A stretch of 64,000 bases of DNA, from the NCBI GenBank assembly GCA_000149265.1, contig CH002646.1, forward strand, positions 434,668 to 498,667. The letters run 5' to 3'. The position numbers and the translations under genes are program-made. Positions 33,237-48,047 of this stretch are shown piece by piece; the stretch's first letter is position 1, and every line of letters starts with the position of its first letter. The notes under the pieces are model-generated. The model saw nothing but the letters and a program-made list of their open reading frames with translations. It did not search any database and had not been told where the DNA came from. This DNA comes from Ciona savignyi. Lineage: Eukaryota; Chordata; Ascidiacea; Phlebobranchia; Cionidae.

Positions 33237-34417
33237 CTATATGGCTGGTATGATTTTTTACTTACACCATTGCGCTATAGGACTCAAAGATGATAATGTG
33301 GTTAAATATAATATTAAAGAAAAAGTTAAATATAACCAGTCGCTACAGGTTTATTACCTCAAGGACCCATCTCTGCTTGCAGAAACAAACTACATACTCG
33401 GTGTACAAAGGCCACCAATGTTTATAGAAACCCTGCTTGCATACACACTTCATATTGCATGCAAAATGTGCTCTAAAAATAGTGTTGGTTAAAAAAGTAG
33501 TTGACACTCCATATTTGTAAATGCGGTTGAAAGTGCAAAACGAGCGAAATAAAAGTAAAAGTTGTATCATAACCTAGCCCTAACACTAACACTTAATTTT
33601 ATATTCTTTATTTTAGTGAACACTGTTCCACCTTTCCTTATTACTTCCCTTAAATTGTTGGGAACCACATTATAGTCTAAATATTAACCTATGTTGCCCA
33701 AACAACGAGAAAAAAATAGAAGGATATCTTGCAGCTTCTATAACTAACATTTTAATTTAAACAATATAAAATTTAAAATTTTTATGAACACTTAAAATTA
33801 TGCACAGTAAACAGAAACTGATTAAGAGTTAAAATTGTTTAACAATTCAGCTAGAAATCTGCCCCATTTGCATTAAACATATGGGCTGCTAATAAAACTT
33901 ATAAGCAGAACTAAACTATGAAACCATGCATGACACTGTATAACAATTATTACAACCAAAAAAACCATTAAACGACTTTATAGTACACAAATTACACAAA
34001 AGTATAATATACATGTTCGCAAGTACGCATATATTTTCCCATTACACATGTACACAAAAATTACAACAAGTACTAACATGTACATTATAATATCCCTTAC
34101 TAAATTGCAAACAATATTTGTAATACCTATGTTTAAAAATTTATTTTTAAACTAAGTGTCATCGGTTTCTATAGCAAACCTAAACTGCTATAACGCATAA
34201 TGTATGGTTATATAGTCCTAACCTTCTATAATCCGTTTGCTTTGTGCATAAAATATAGCAATACCAGTAGTACAAACGTTGCAATGATATACCACACACT
34301 TAAATGGTCAATTGACCCTACGGTAGAGACAAGAAAATCTGTTGATTGTATCCCATCCAAGCTATTCTCAAGTTAACTTAACAGCAGTGTGCATGTAAAG
34401 CTGTCTAAGTTAAGATG

Positions 34418-37400
34418 TCACAGTTTTGATCTAAAATACGCAAGGGCCAGCCCGAAATAAGTTTCTGATATCCAGAAGCTCTTATCTGCATCCACATGGT
34501 GGGATCTGAAAGAAAAGAAAGTTGTTATTTTGAACATTTTTGTAATATTTTAATTTCGCAGCTGTGTCCGCGATTTTTATATTTACATCCTTTTTTTATT
34601 GATGTTTTAATTTTCAAGCCATTTGTGTTTCGAGGTACATAGTTAATTTCCAAAGTGGCTTGATGGGCTGGATTTAAACCTTAAGATATGTCCATATCAT
34701 AGACAGCACATTGTGATAGCTTCGACAGTGGGTATGCAGTATAAAGTATTTTGAAAAATAACTGTTTTTTAACCCGCTGTTTTTTTAGTGCAAGTTTAAA
34801 CATCAGTCCTATTCTAATAATTCAAAAAGTACATGAGGTAACAAATAAAAGTAGCCATTGGTGAGCAACTCGGTAATGTCCTTGGACTAGGCACAGAGCT
34901 GACATCATTTGAACCAATTTGATCAGTAAATGGAATGTTTCAGTCATATGTAATACACCACAATAGCTCAGTTAACTTGCCGTTATGTGACAATTTTCAG
35001 AATTTTTTTTCTATATATAAGGATAAATACTAAATATTACATCCTAATAAAATAACCATAATAACAGTATACAAGTATTACAACATACAAATAAGTAATG
35101 TACACATGTTTTATAGCCAACCAATTTTTACTTAATTTAATAAACAACAAAATATCCAGAACGGACTTACATGGAGCCATTACAAAATTCCACAATCAGT
35201 AGATTTCCATTTGTGCCGGTGACCAGTCCAGGTAAAAATGTAACTTCAGTGGGATTGGTCATCGCAATGACATGATCACCTGGTCATTTTAATTCAAGTG
35301 TTAAATTACAATTTAATTTACAAGTTCAATTTTTCCTTTAGTAGGAAAGGATACCTGGTATTGAAAAACACTAAAAAAGAAAAGAGGGGTAGAGAGGAGA
35401 AAAACTTCCCTGAAACTTTAAAAACCAACTCTAACCATACTTGATAACCATAAATGATAATCTTAAACCAAGAACTAACGCTAAATTCAACCCCAGCCCC
35501 AAAACCAACTTCAACCTCCTAATCTTCAGCTTAGTAGGCAGTTCCCCTCCTTTTCTCTTACGCTCGTTGAATCAAATTTTTTTAGTACACAACCAACACC
35601 TTATTCAAAGACATTTTTAACACTATAAAAACGACAGTCACTTACCGATTTTAATTTGTCTCCATTTTGTGAACTTCCCCATAATAAAAAACAAATCCTG
35701 GACACTTGTGCTTCCATCAGACCACTGAATGTTGAATTGGTGGCCGTTCCCAACACGTTTTGTACATGAAGCTGAAAACAGTTTATTTTTAAAGCAAAAT
35801 CGAATCCAGTCGCTACCTCTCTCTAAATCGTTGATTAAATTTTATCTAATTTATCTTTTATATTTAATAAACCACAATAGCTCAGGCATCATGATCGGAA
35901 TGGGGTAATTTTTTATCTAAAATTAAATTGTCTGACTGATTAGTCTGGTGGTTTAGTGCAACACTTTTCAACCGAAAGGTTGTTGGCCCGAAACTGGTCG
36001 CTAGCTAATCAGTTGTGTCCTTGGGCAAGGCACTTAAGGAACATTGCCTGAACCCAGCGGAATAATGGGTTTTACCAAATTGAAGAAACATGTAAATCAT
36101 ATACAACACACTACAATAGCTCCGGTAACCCGACAGCGGGTACGCGAAGTAATCTGACGATTGCCTGTGTGTTGGGGATAAACATGAATATCCTATAAAA
36201 TATCATTCAGAATCATCATAATATGAAAATTACCTTGTTGGCTTTATATTAAAGCTGTCATTATATTCCCCTACACTTTATATGATACGCTAAAGTTTAT
36301 GTCAAATTTACCCAAATTAAATTCTCCATTAACATCACTTCGTGCCACCACTGACTGACCAACCCACCGTTTTTCACAATCCACGATATGAATCACATTT
36401 TTCTCAAATTTATGCTTCGATACCCTGTACACCTGGGTGGGGTTTAATTTTGGTTATTGCGTCGGTATGTATTGTACAATATAATTGAATAATTGACTAT
36501 AAATTGAATCCGGTCAGAAAACATAGGTTTAAGGACTCTATTAGTTTCCATTAATTTATTTCCATAGACTTGATCTTTAGGTTATATTGGACATTCATGC
36601 TTTATCCGCGTAAACGGAAAAATGCAAAAGCCATTATCATACAGGTAATCGTCATTTACCTCGCACCCACCGCCTTGTTAACAGAACTATTGCACTGTGT
36701 TGTGTATGATTAAAATATTTATTCCATTTTAGGATAGGATTTCATGTTTATCCCCGTGAATGAGAAAACTAAGGAAGTTAACACACAGGCAATTTTCAGA
36801 TAACCTTTCGCCCATCGTCGGGCTACCGGAGCTATTGCAGTGTGTAGTGTATGGTTCACTTGTTTCTTTAATTTGGTAGAATCCAATAATCCACTGGGTT
36901 TAGACAATTTCCATTAAGCGCCTTGCCCAAGGATACAAGTGTCTAGCTAGCAACCAGTTCAGAATCAGGCTTTGTACTAAACTGCCATACTAGCCAGTCG
37001 GACTAGTAGAACTCGTCAATCCACTAGGTTTAGGAAATGTCCGCCAAGTGTCTTGGCCAGATAGTTAAATCTTATAACCAAGTAAAAATGTTTCATGAAT
37101 TAAAATTCCTACTTCGTCCTGAGGAACATTTGCCTTTATTCTGTCATAGAAGCAAACTTGGGTCCACTCATCGGGTCTGATGTTCTGTACAATAGCTGGA
37201 GCGTATGTGTACGGGTATCTTGGGTGCAGGGCTATCACATAATCCTTTATCTGACAATATTAATGGTTAGATTATAATGTGTTTAAATAAATAGGGGATT
37301 ATTTTCTATAACTAGTTACATATTTGGTTTGACTTCTTAGCATATTAGTTTGTATTCCGTTTCAATAAAATAAATGTCAATTGCTTAGCTCATAGGTATT

Positions 37401-40400
37401 GCTTTGCTTAGATCATTAGTATATATTCCCTTTAAATAAAATATTATTTGCTTAGCTCATTAGTTTTGATTGACATGGGATCGAAACCAAGCGGCAAGCT
37501 AGTCTGTTGTGTCCATGGGCATGGTTCATTGGGGGTAAACAGAACTCAGAGGATTAATGGGTTAAATATAAACTGCTTAAACAAACTCGCTAGTTGTGGC
37601 CTTGGTCAAGCCAAGTGGACATCACCTAAACTAGTGAATTATTGGGTTCAACTTAAACTAAAGGACCACCCAATCATATACACAACAAATTGCAATAGCC
37701 CAGGTAACCCAATGATGGACATAAGGTAACCAGACTATTTCCTATACGCCTATTGCATGAGATAACCAGACTATTTTCTTAACGCCCATTGCATTTCCCG
37801 GAAAATTGAAGCAACAATTACCATTGCGCTGTTGATCAGGCTTTTGGTAAATGGGCTTGAATGTTAGTCTAAACAATATACAGTTAACCGAAATTCACCT
37901 GAGCTGGTTCAGGGGATTTTGAAACGAGAATTATATCCTCCAGCTTCGTTTTCTCTATATACCCTGTATCATTTTCGACACTGTAGACATCGTTGTGAAC
38001 TTTCACAATTATACCCCTGAAATTTAAGACAAGATTAAGAATGCTAAATTGTCATTTTGTAAAGTAACTGTACAAATGGGCATGACACTCATTCTAAAGC
38101 CTAGACCTACAACGTGTATTTTTACCAATTACAAGAGAGAAAACAAATCAACTAATACCTGTAATACCAGCCATCATCCAAACTTCTAGCAAGTACTTCA
38201 TCTCCAATGTCCACAGGTTTCCTAATCAAGAGAAATATTTTGTGAATCTTCAATCAACAAACATTTTTAACCGTTTTTCTGTAATTTTTAATTTTCAGTT
38301 CAAAATTATAGTCAACTAAGAACCAGGAATCAAAAGCTTTTTAAATGTACATTGCTTTGTATTAAAGAGCGACTAAAAGTAGCATACCATATCAGAGTTA
38401 CAGAGATTTTGTAAGCTTTTCACAGTAATTATTTGCTAATTGTTTCCTTATTTTGTCAGTGGTTAACTTACACAGCCTTAGTGGCAGTGATTTTCAAGAC
38501 TTAACTGCAGCTCTCTTTTTATATTAGTACACAAAGAACCAAAAATGATTTACAAATGTCCAGGATTGAAAATTAAAATAAAAACCTACCTTGCTTCCAC
38601 TTCGTTGACAGTATTTGTTGCCTTGTGTTCTAATCTAACAGTATTTGTTGATTTATCCAGTTCTATTATCGGCTTCGGCTAGAAGATATAGGACATTCAT
38701 GTTTATCATTGTAAATGGAAAAACGTGAGAGAGTTCCTTCAGTTGTAGAACCCATTACTCTGGCTTCTCTTCATCGCATGATTCTTTTGCCTTTTTTTAT
38801 ATCCTATCCTATTATCCTACTGGGTTCTAGCAATATCAGCTAAAACGTTTTTACACCCACCCGGATCCAAATGTAATCTCATTTTTTATTGTTGTAACTA
38901 TAAAAGTCCCTTTTTCTTTACTTCTTATTTGACGTCTATGTAATATACTGGATGTAAGTGAATAAAACCTAGTCTTATTCATTCTAATACTTAATTTGAC
39001 AAGTACATTGTACCTAATTAATAAACAGAGCATATTCTAAGTATCGGGAGCGTAAATCATTAATTAATTAGGCACACAACACATATATTACAGGCAAAGT
39101 ATCATGATTGATGAAATATACTCAGAAAATAACCTTGTTAGATTTAAGTTCGTTCTGTTGTCTTGTCAAAGCATCAATGTCGAGTTTCACTTTTTCAAGG
39201 TTCACGGAATGCTCATGTAATAACTGATTGGAAAAGAAAAGGAAAAAGAACAATGTTAAATAAAGGAGAGTTTCAACCACATGTTAATCAACACTATATT
39301 TTAAAAACCCCTTTTGAGTGCACACTATATGTTTCTGCAAGCAGAAACTAATGAGTTCCTAAGATACCTATCTAAACTTAATATCTATGTTTTCTGAATA
39401 ATGTATTCCTGAAGTTATACAAAAAATACAATAAATAAATATCACCCATAATTCAGTACATAACAAAAAATAGGACACTTGAATTTGACCTTAAGATGAG
39501 AACACAAATGATTGTAGGATAGCTGGCTATAGGCTACGGTTGTGTCCTTGGTCAAGACTTAGGATAGGATAGGAAATTAATGTTTATCCCTGTTTATCCC
39601 AAGGGGGTTAACACACAGAATCGTCAGATCACCTCACGCCCACCGTCAGGTTACCGGAGCTACTGCAGTGTGTTGTATATGATTCACCTCAATTAGGTAG
39701 AACCCTCTAATTCGCTGGGTTCAGGCAATGTCAGTATAGTGCATTGCCCAAAGACACAACAGACTAGCTAGCGATGGGTTTCGAACCTGCAACCCTTTGA
39801 CTAATAGGCTACGCACATAACCACTAGACTAACCTGTTAGATATAAAACTTATTATAAAAACCTGATTATGTGCTTGGTGTTCTTCTGCAGTATCATCCA
39901 AAGTGCTTTGAAAAAGTTGAATTGCCCCACACAACTCATCTATATGATCTAGTAAAAGATAGGATAAGATATTTAAGTATTATTTTAGTAAATGGAAAAT
40001 GCAGGGAACATTGTGTCACAAATACAAAAGTTAGCTAGCTTTCTCACACGGTGACTTTTAGATTCTCAACTAAATAAACAGTCTGCATTAAACCATGAGA
40101 CGTTTCTACAATTCAAAATTTTCTACAATTCAATAGCCAAGCTTTATCCACATGTATCGTAAGAAACCTCATGCTCACAATCGAGTTGCTGGAGTTTTTA
40201 CAGCGTGTGGATGGTTTGTTACAGTGTGTGGATGATCTATTACAGTGTGTGGATGGTCTATAGCTAACTGGTTTTGTCCTTCGGCAAGGCAATTGACGGA
40301 CATTGTCTGAACCCAACGAAATAAATAGGAACATTTATGTAAAATTTCACATTTTCTGCACAATATGATTATTAAGGAAACTAACCTGGTTTTTCAGGGC

Positions 40401-43400
40401 TTGTTTTGTGATAAGTAGATGTTTGTCTAAAAATTAAAATAATTTAATTCTGTGTAAACCGTGCACTGAGAGTCATCCGAAGTAAAACAGAAGTCCACAT
40501 ACTTTCACCAATGAAAAAACAGGTCACAAATGAAAAAAACATATGTCAGAAGATAATAACACCCTGTTATAGCTTTAGGGACTATAGGTGAAAATGCAGT
40601 CTTCTAATAACTAATTAAATATTTCTGTTCGGACACACAAATTTTTTTATTTCCATTTCCACCAATTTTGTTTTAACTGGCACTCGATTTTGTTTAACTT
40701 TATTTTGTTTCTTTATTTATTTGAACAAGATGCTTCATTACTATTATTATAGGAAAAATGAACTTTCACTACGAATTTTAAGTCTACAAATAAAATATCG
40801 AATAAAAAATACTTTGTTTTGTTGCTATCTGGAAGATTCTTAATGAAGTCAAGAGCAAAGTAATGATGCATTTGACTGATTTTCACAAGTTTCTTTCTCG
40901 AAAGATTGGCTTTTATGCCATCGAAATAAACCACATTGTAGTTCTGCTTTTTCTGTAAAAAAATATAAAGATTATGTGTAAAAATATAAGACTATGTTTA
41001 AATATACACTATAAAGTAATAAGGACAATATAGAATAAGATTGAATAATCATGGTTTATGGTTATGAATGGAAAAACAGAAAAGCAATATCGCGCAGGTA
41101 ACTGTTAGATTATCTGGAGCCCACTGTCAGTTTGTCGGAGCCACTGAAGTTTTTTCACCAAGGAACATACCGGTAATCAATTAGTAACATATCACAGTAA
41201 AACAGAATAGAATAATGTAGGGAGCATTATCACATGGGTAATTAAAAGATGACCTTACACCTAATGCCAGGTTAACATTATCACCTAGTAACAGTTTACA
41301 GTTCACGAAAAATTGATTCCTTCACCTGATATTTTCCAGGAATGCCAACCACCACAGCTGGCACAAATACTTTCCTGCTATCTTGCTGGGCCAAAACATG
41401 GTCTTCAATCTAAAATCATAAAATGAACTCATCAGTACATTTTATCGTGAAAAGAAACAAGTTCAAAATAGAAGGGAAATCTAACTTTACAAGTACATAT
41501 ATATTTTTTTGTAGATTTTAAACAGACTATGTTATATTGCAATAAAATAAATGAAAATTAAATCTTTCAAAATTGTTTTACTAATTACATATACAGTAAT
41601 AAGTACTTAAATTACCTTAAGTCGCCTGTATGTGTCGTCACTTTCCTTCGGTATAACATATTTTGTTGGAACTACAGTTGTACCACCGTGTTTGTATGAA
41701 ACCAAAGAAGTTTTGTCGTCAATTTGCTTCTTAATTTTTGCGCTGTAGTAAAATCCATCTGTTTCGTTACTGTGTGATAAACATAGATGTAAAATGGTAG
41801 TCACATGTATAATGGGTGATAGATTTGTCAGATTTTCTATAAAGCAGTGGCGGAACTGGTATTCTAAAAATACCCATTTTTATATCCCCACCAGAGTTTT
41901 CTATCCCAAGAAATAGCATGGTACATAAGTACCCCTTAATAGTAGTATTGCTTGACATAATCATGCAATACACCACGAATAATAGAAAAACGTTTTGTTG
42001 GCATTAATAGTTTTTGGGCACAAAAGCAAGTTGTTTGATTGAGTCCTAAAACTTCAATTGACAATGTGATCACTTCGCTGTTTTATTCAATTGGTCATAT
42101 TAAATGTTAAGCTTCTAACCAATCTGGGTTGCAACACTTGTAGTTTGTGTGGTTGCTACACTATGTGCTAGTTACCATTGGCTTTAACAATCCCTCTTTT
42201 TACCGGGGTAAGTTATGTGCTTGTCACCTTTTTACCGGGGTAAGTTATGTGCTTTTAATTTATGAAATTTGGAATATAAATCACCAAGACACCAAGACAA
42301 GTTATGCACTTTAACCACTCGTCCCACAACTGTTATCGTTAATCCCTACATACCGAGCAATGTAGTTATGCTGGTGCACAACCTTGTTGTCTTTCTGTTT
42401 ACGAGGCTTTGCGCTTAATTTTCTCGCGGCTTTCTGTATTTCAGCCGATTGTCGCAAATAACCTTCTCCTTAAAAATAAATATAGAAATGAGTGATTGGT
42501 TAGCTCTTATATTTAATAATTATATACAATTATTTTATCCAATAATTATATAAATTTTTGATGACGTGTTTTAGCGGCTGTTCGTCTTTGTTGTTTTAAG
42601 ATTTGTTTGAATCGAAGATTTAAATTTTTTTTTTAAATTTGCATAAATAGAAAATTGAAAGAAAATTAAGGTAAATTTCAGGTGTGCCCGATAAACCTAA
42701 TCGTATACAGCTTAAGTGTGGTGGCTTGAGTAAATGTACCTCTGTCAATTTCTTTAACCAAAGCATTTAATTCTTTGAGTTCAACTGGCCATCCAAGTCT
42801 ATCAAATGCTTCCAGGATACCACATGTATTGTCTATATTTGACAAGTAGGAAATTGGCTTTGTGCTTCCAAATCTATGGGAGTATAACATATTGAATATA
42901 ACAGATGTCATTAGATATTCTTGTTTATCCCTATGAATGGAAAAATGCAATGGGGTTACCACACATACAATTATTAAATTAGATTACAAATACATAAGGG
43001 AGCGTTCTCATAGGATAAGTGTTTATGATTTAGACATTCCTACAATTTTAGTAGAACCCATTATTCCACTGGATTTAGACGATGTCTGCTATTTATCGTT
43101 GCCCAAGGATACAACCGACCAGCTAGTGACAAGTTTCAAACCTGCAACCCTTCGCCTAAAAATTAATGCACTAACCCTCCAGGATATTTGGTCTGACATA
43201 TGAAATGGCACTCCACAACAAATGCAATATAAATATCCAAAAATGGCTGTTGTAATCACCTCTCACGTTCCTCCTTTGACAAATTACTCCACACAATCCG
43301 ATCCAATCTGTTCTCATATTGAATTAAAGTCGATCTTAACTTTTCATCATAATCAGGCAAGTTGACAGCTGATAGAATCAATAACTGCAAGCTTTCACTG

Positions 43401-45638
43401 GTTTTTGGTGTCTAAAATTGAGCAAGGAGAAATAAATAACAAAGCCATCAAACACTTTATTCAGGATAATATCCAATTTTTCTCCTTCATCATAGTTCTT
43501 TCTTTGTTGGAGTAAGAAAAATAGAGTAATTATTAGGAAAAAACAACAAGTTGACAGTTGATTCTATCAGCTGTCAACTAAAACCTAACCAAACAAGTTG
43601 ACAAATGACACAACCAGAAACACTTTACTCTATTTTCTTTATCTGATTTTTTTGCTCCTTATAATTTTTACTATGTTGGAGTATACAAGATTAGAGTGAT
43701 TATAAAGAAAAACAACAGCATGAAAAAAAACGGAAAATTATTATTTTTTTACATAAATACACACACACTTGTAGTGTTGTGACCAAGTCAAGTCAAGTCA
43801 TGGCATACGCAAGTCAAGTAAGTCAAGTAATTTAAAATCCAAGTCAAGTCAACATATAAAAGCTCAGTGTTTTTAAACTATTTTACAAATATTCGCTAGC
43901 TAGTTGGTTTCAATCCCAACACCCTTCGGCTGATGTTTTATGATTGGATAAATAAGCTAACCAGCTGCACAATAAACTCACATTATTATCTATTCCCTCT
44001 GTAGTAAGCTGAAGCACAGAAGGAGCTAACACATCGGAAATGGTAAGTTTCAGCGCGTCTAGTCCATTCTCTTGCAGCCAAAGAGTGTTTCTGATTTTAA
44101 GTGACCTGAGAATTGTATTTGTTTGTGAATATATATTTTAAAAAAATCTGAAAAGATATATTTTTATTTCTGAATATATTATAGCTTATGCTGCATGCAA
44201 TTAAAATAAGATAAATTCAAATAAGGGTAGAGTCCGACAGATGAGTCTGGTGGGTTAGTATGTTGTCTTTCTTTCAGCCGAAAGGGTTGCAGGTTGAAAC
44301 TCGTTGCCAGCTACTCAGTTATGACCTAACCGAGCAGGTATAAGGGGTTCTACTAAATTAATGGACGTGTGTATTATATACAACACGATGCAATGGTCCG
44401 GTAACCCGAAGGTGGGAACAAGGTAATCTGATGATTGCATGTGTGTTGTTTTGGTAATGCGGCATATAATAAGGTATACATTTTTAACACTATGTGTGGG
44501 AGAACGACTGTTACTGGGTAATCGTCTAAACACCTCACAACCACTCATCTTGTAGGTCCTTTGCAGTTTGTTTTAACTTCCAGTATTTGATCAATTTATT
44601 TGAATTCAGTGAAATAAGGAAATGTCCATTGAGTTCTTGATGTGGATTATAACTGCAGCAGAAAATAGTCATGGTGAAAGATGAACTAATTACCATCTGG
44701 TCATGACTCTTGTTCGTTCAACTAATTCGACCTTTAAGCCCAAGGTTGTACGTTCTAAACTGGTCTCTAGCTAGATAGTTGTGTTTTTGGCAAGGCAAGT
44801 AGCAGAAAAAGCCAGTGGATTAATGAGTTCTAACGAAATTTAAGAACGTCTAAATCATACACAATAAAACTGCAATAGATCTCGTAACTACATTAAGAAT
44901 GCTAGGTAATCTAACGATTTCCAAACTACTTTTACACTTTTCTATTCACTGGAATAAACATGAAATTGTATTTTGTCCTTTGATCCATAACTGGTGACCA
45001 GACTTATATAACATGAGGGTGGGTTGATCCTTTCCATAAATCGTACTTAAAAATTGCTTTAAAAGTACAAAGATTTGGATAAACCTGTCATATTTTCTTT
45101 TTTGCTTTTTCTTTTTACTTTTTGGTTGTAAAGGCTCAACTCCTGCAAATTATATGAATTATCATAGCTATGATTCAAATGTTTTTACAAACAGTGCTCA
45201 CAGAAAAGAGAACATTTTTTTAATAAAGATATGAAACATTTTTTTTGAGAAAGAAAAAGTTTTTTTTAAACTAGTAAACAAATATTATAAGGAGTAAGCA
45301 TTTATCAAAAATAATATAAAAGTCAGTGGCTTGCATATATTATGCAACATCAACCTATTTACACAAAAATAGTATCCAGCAAAACCAACTTAAGGTTTGG
45401 CAATATTCTTCTTTTAAAACAATACACTTTTGTGCTAATGTCAAGATATTCCAAATAAAATAAAAGTCTTAATTTGACACAAAGTTAATGGTTCTGCATA
45501 GTTTTGTTTACAAACTATTATTTTTACACACAAAAATAAGGTATTTTTACACAAATTTAAGTTATTCGTACACCAAAATCTTTAATTAATTAAATTAAAA
45601 AAACTCATTGCTGTATACATACCTGTTACATGAAACAT
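34418..45638 (-). CDS. Gene 2a: Tudor-like repeat protein, complete, 681 residues (DUF4537-like?)
   Basis: Twenty coding exons, all in consistent phase: 45623-45638, 45085-45142, 43982-44105, 43260-43411, 42740-42873, 42354-42468, 41616-41769, 41326-41409, 40813-40952, 40386-40426, 39863-39948, 39134-39223, 38590-38678, 38159-38221, 37899-38016, 37113-37250, 36312-36432, 35646-35771, 35171-35279, 34418-34505. Total 2,046 nt including TGA. The N-terminus is basic (KSKKKKQKRK), then NTLWLQENGLDALKLT. Tudor-like modules occur near residues 200-325 (ETDGFYYSAKI), 428-534 (DIGDEVLARSLDDGWYYRG) and 535-652 (KRWVGQSVVA, HVIAMTNP). A coiled coil lies at about 368-398. It ends SFWISETYFGLALAYF. Function unknown; DUF4537 (C11orf16/VWA3B) is the nearest family I can suggest. 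The first exon contributes only MFHVT plus one base, so the start is the least certain part. Confidence 0.85.
35933..36197 (+). mobile_element. SINE copy
   Basis: Complete head, short deletion before GGGGATAAACATG; gene 2a intron. Confidence 0.8.
36730..37004 (-). mobile_element. SINE copy
   Basis: Diverged head (GCCAGTCGGAC). Confidence 0.78.
37320..37465. repeat. Short tandem repeat, 3 degenerate units
   Basis: TTGCTTAGCTCATTAGT and TTCCCTTTAAATAAA recur three times in a gene 2a intron. Confidence 0.6.
39555..39840 (-). mobile_element. SINE copy
   Basis: Small tandem slip at TTTATCCC; otherwise complete. Older decayed copies in this gene lie at about 44,235-44,460 and 44,690-44,980. Confidence 0.8.
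43786..43855. repeat. CAAGT microsatellite
   Basis: Imperfect (CAAGT)n in a gene 2a intron. Confidence 0.75.
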
Positions 45639-48047
45639 TTTCAACTATTTTCCTTAACTATTTTCTTTTACTGTACCTTTGCCTGTAAGCCTTAACCTAC
45701 AGTCAAATCGTGTAACCCAAAACCATTTGTTATGAAAACAAGTCGAACAAAGGCTCTTCTTAAACAATGTTGTCTTAGAAAGGCTTTCTGAGGACCTGAC
45801 TGTCCAAAGAAAAGATTCCTTAAGCCACTGTATGTGTAGGATTTGTATCGTAAGAGGGAGGAAAACCACATTGACAGATTTATGGTCAATAACTTTGTAC
45901 TGTCACTTTTACATTTATTTGTTAACACACTACTTTTTTAAATTTTGAAATTCTTAGAGTTATTTTTTAATTCTTTTCATATCGAAATATCATTTTAAAA
46001 TTTACACACTAAAAATTAAAGTATTTTTAAGCAGAAATGAATCATGACTTAAAATATTCTAGTTAAAGATAAACAACAGTACTTAAAATTAATGGCACTA
46101 AATTACTATGAGGTTTCGCCAAATTATCAAGCTTTTAAACTGGGTTGTGCAGTTTTTCTGATTTATTTTTTCTGCCGGTTTTATAATTAACTTTGAAGCA
46201 ATCGTTTTTTTATTTGCCTAGCGTTCATTGAATAAAGAAACAATAAATCATCCCCTGTCCACAAACAGTCATTGTTTAAATTCAAACACATTTATTATAA
46301 GCGAATTTCAAAATCTCATTTGTTTTGTCACTGATATCAAAGTTGACAGATTACAAAATGTACAATAATCAATTGAGTAGGGCTTAACACTTACAACACA
46401 GTGTATTCGCAATATGGAATGGTAAATGTACATGAAAAATTTTGATGGGGTAATACCATTTCCAATCTATTAGACCTGGTACAGGGGTGTTAAGTAAATA
46501 GGGATAGTATTGATAAGCACAGGGGTAATTACAGGAAGCATGGCATTTTGGTCTAAAATAGACAAGAAGCCAGGGAAAGTGCGAGTGTAAGATGGTGTGC
46601 TAAGAAAACTGTGTAAGTGAGTTTAAACTATAAACAATTAAGTAAGTTGTGCATCTATAAGAAAATAATACAAATATTAAACTTGTCATTTCTATATGCT
46701 ACTAAATGACAAAATATTTTTAAAAATGTTTGGATCACTAAGCATGGAAAAAAATAAGATTTGAATAAGAAACACTACAGCCTTGATATGGAAAAAAAAC
46801 ATCATGGAAAAAACATGGTTTATTTAGGCATTTCGATTGTATTTTTAGTCATCATCTCTAAGGCATCACCATTTCCAGCATAAATCAAAGCTGTTTTGTT
46901 TTAATTAGAATCTCATTCTTTAATGTATAAATATAACTTTAACATTTGCATTTTTTAACTGAAGTGTACCCCTTAACACCCAATTTTAACAGTGTGTTAT
47001 ATGATATCGGTTTACAAATTCAAAAGAAATGTAAATCTAAACGATGGTAAAAATTGTAGCCGGCAAAGTGACAAAAAAAATTATTGTATTGTCTGCGAAT
47101 TCACTAGAATGAAGTCTAATTTACCAACTTAAGGCACAAATGAAATGAAAGACAGTGACAAAGTAAACAAAACAAAATTTGAAAAGCAGTAATTCTACAA
47201 AAAATAAACACACAGTCGAAACTTCTAATTAAAATTCGCAGCGAAAATATAATAAAAGTGAACTTAATTGAAAAACATCATAATTCTGTCATGCTTTTAA
47301 CTGAGCATATAGTTACACTAATTTCAACAAAGAAAGATAACTAAACACAAAAGTACAGGTCAAAAAGTTTATTGATATTGTAATAAAGCAACCAGTATAG
47401 ACTGGCCACATTAACTTTGTTTTGATAACCAAATAAAAGGTTTTTCATTAATATTTTTTGGCCTAAAAATTGAACAAAGATTGATAATCTCTGTTGATAA
47501 AATCAGACATTATTTATGAGTGCAAGTAATAATTCTAAACAAGGTTTTCTTAAAAAATAAGCTTTTAAAAAACATAAAACATCATGACTAATGTAAATAT
47601 AAAGCACGAATTATGCTGTTTTGCTTTTGAAAATAATTTGAAAACTTTTTAATTTTTTTTTTATAGGACTTCATCTGTATATTAATAAACTTTCTATACT
47701 AGAAGTGAAATAGTAACAAAAATCAGATAAAAATATCACTTTTACTACCTTGTGAATATAAACCACAAATCCCTATTACTACTGTTCATCTATAGTTTTA
47801 GGAGTGGAAAATCAAGAATTAGAATAGGTCATGATAAATAAAATTGGTAGGGATTTGTCCATGGTGACACACTGAGATCAGAAATGTATGACATGATATT
47901 GAATTATTAGGAGCTTATCCAAGGCAAAATCAGCAGGTACTAGCAATGTAGTTCTTAAGGACCCTTACTTCAATTAAGACATCTAACAATATTTGCTAAC
48001 TATTCTAACGTGTACCACATTCCCATAGTCGGGTTTATGGTAAAAGT
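45639..48047. other. Intergenic spacer between gene 2b (3') and gene 2a (5')
   Basis: AT-rich DNA with no SINE and no recognisable coding exon, the longest repeat-poor stretch of the window. It should contain the 3' UTR of gene 2b and the promoter of gene 2a. A minus-strand AATAAA lies at 47,368-47,373. Short ORFs around 45.65-45.93 kb look random. Confidence 0.5.

Larger units (their letters stand above)
31731..34417. other. Intergenic spacer between gene 2a (3') and gene 1 (5')
   Basis: No convincing coding sequence. Holds two SINE copies (31,852-32,152 and 33,136-33,236), a possible promoter motif cluster near 32.9 kb, and AT-rich DNA. Possible polyadenylation signals for gene 2a (AATAAA on the minus strand) are at 34,140-34,145 and 33,607-33,612. 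The plus-strand ORF at 33,241-33,492 lacks any recognisable domain. Confidence 0.55.

Noticed and set aside
31724-34505. Operon linking gene 2a and gene 1
   Set aside because: The spacer is about 2.7 kb; tunicate operons usually have very short or no spacers.
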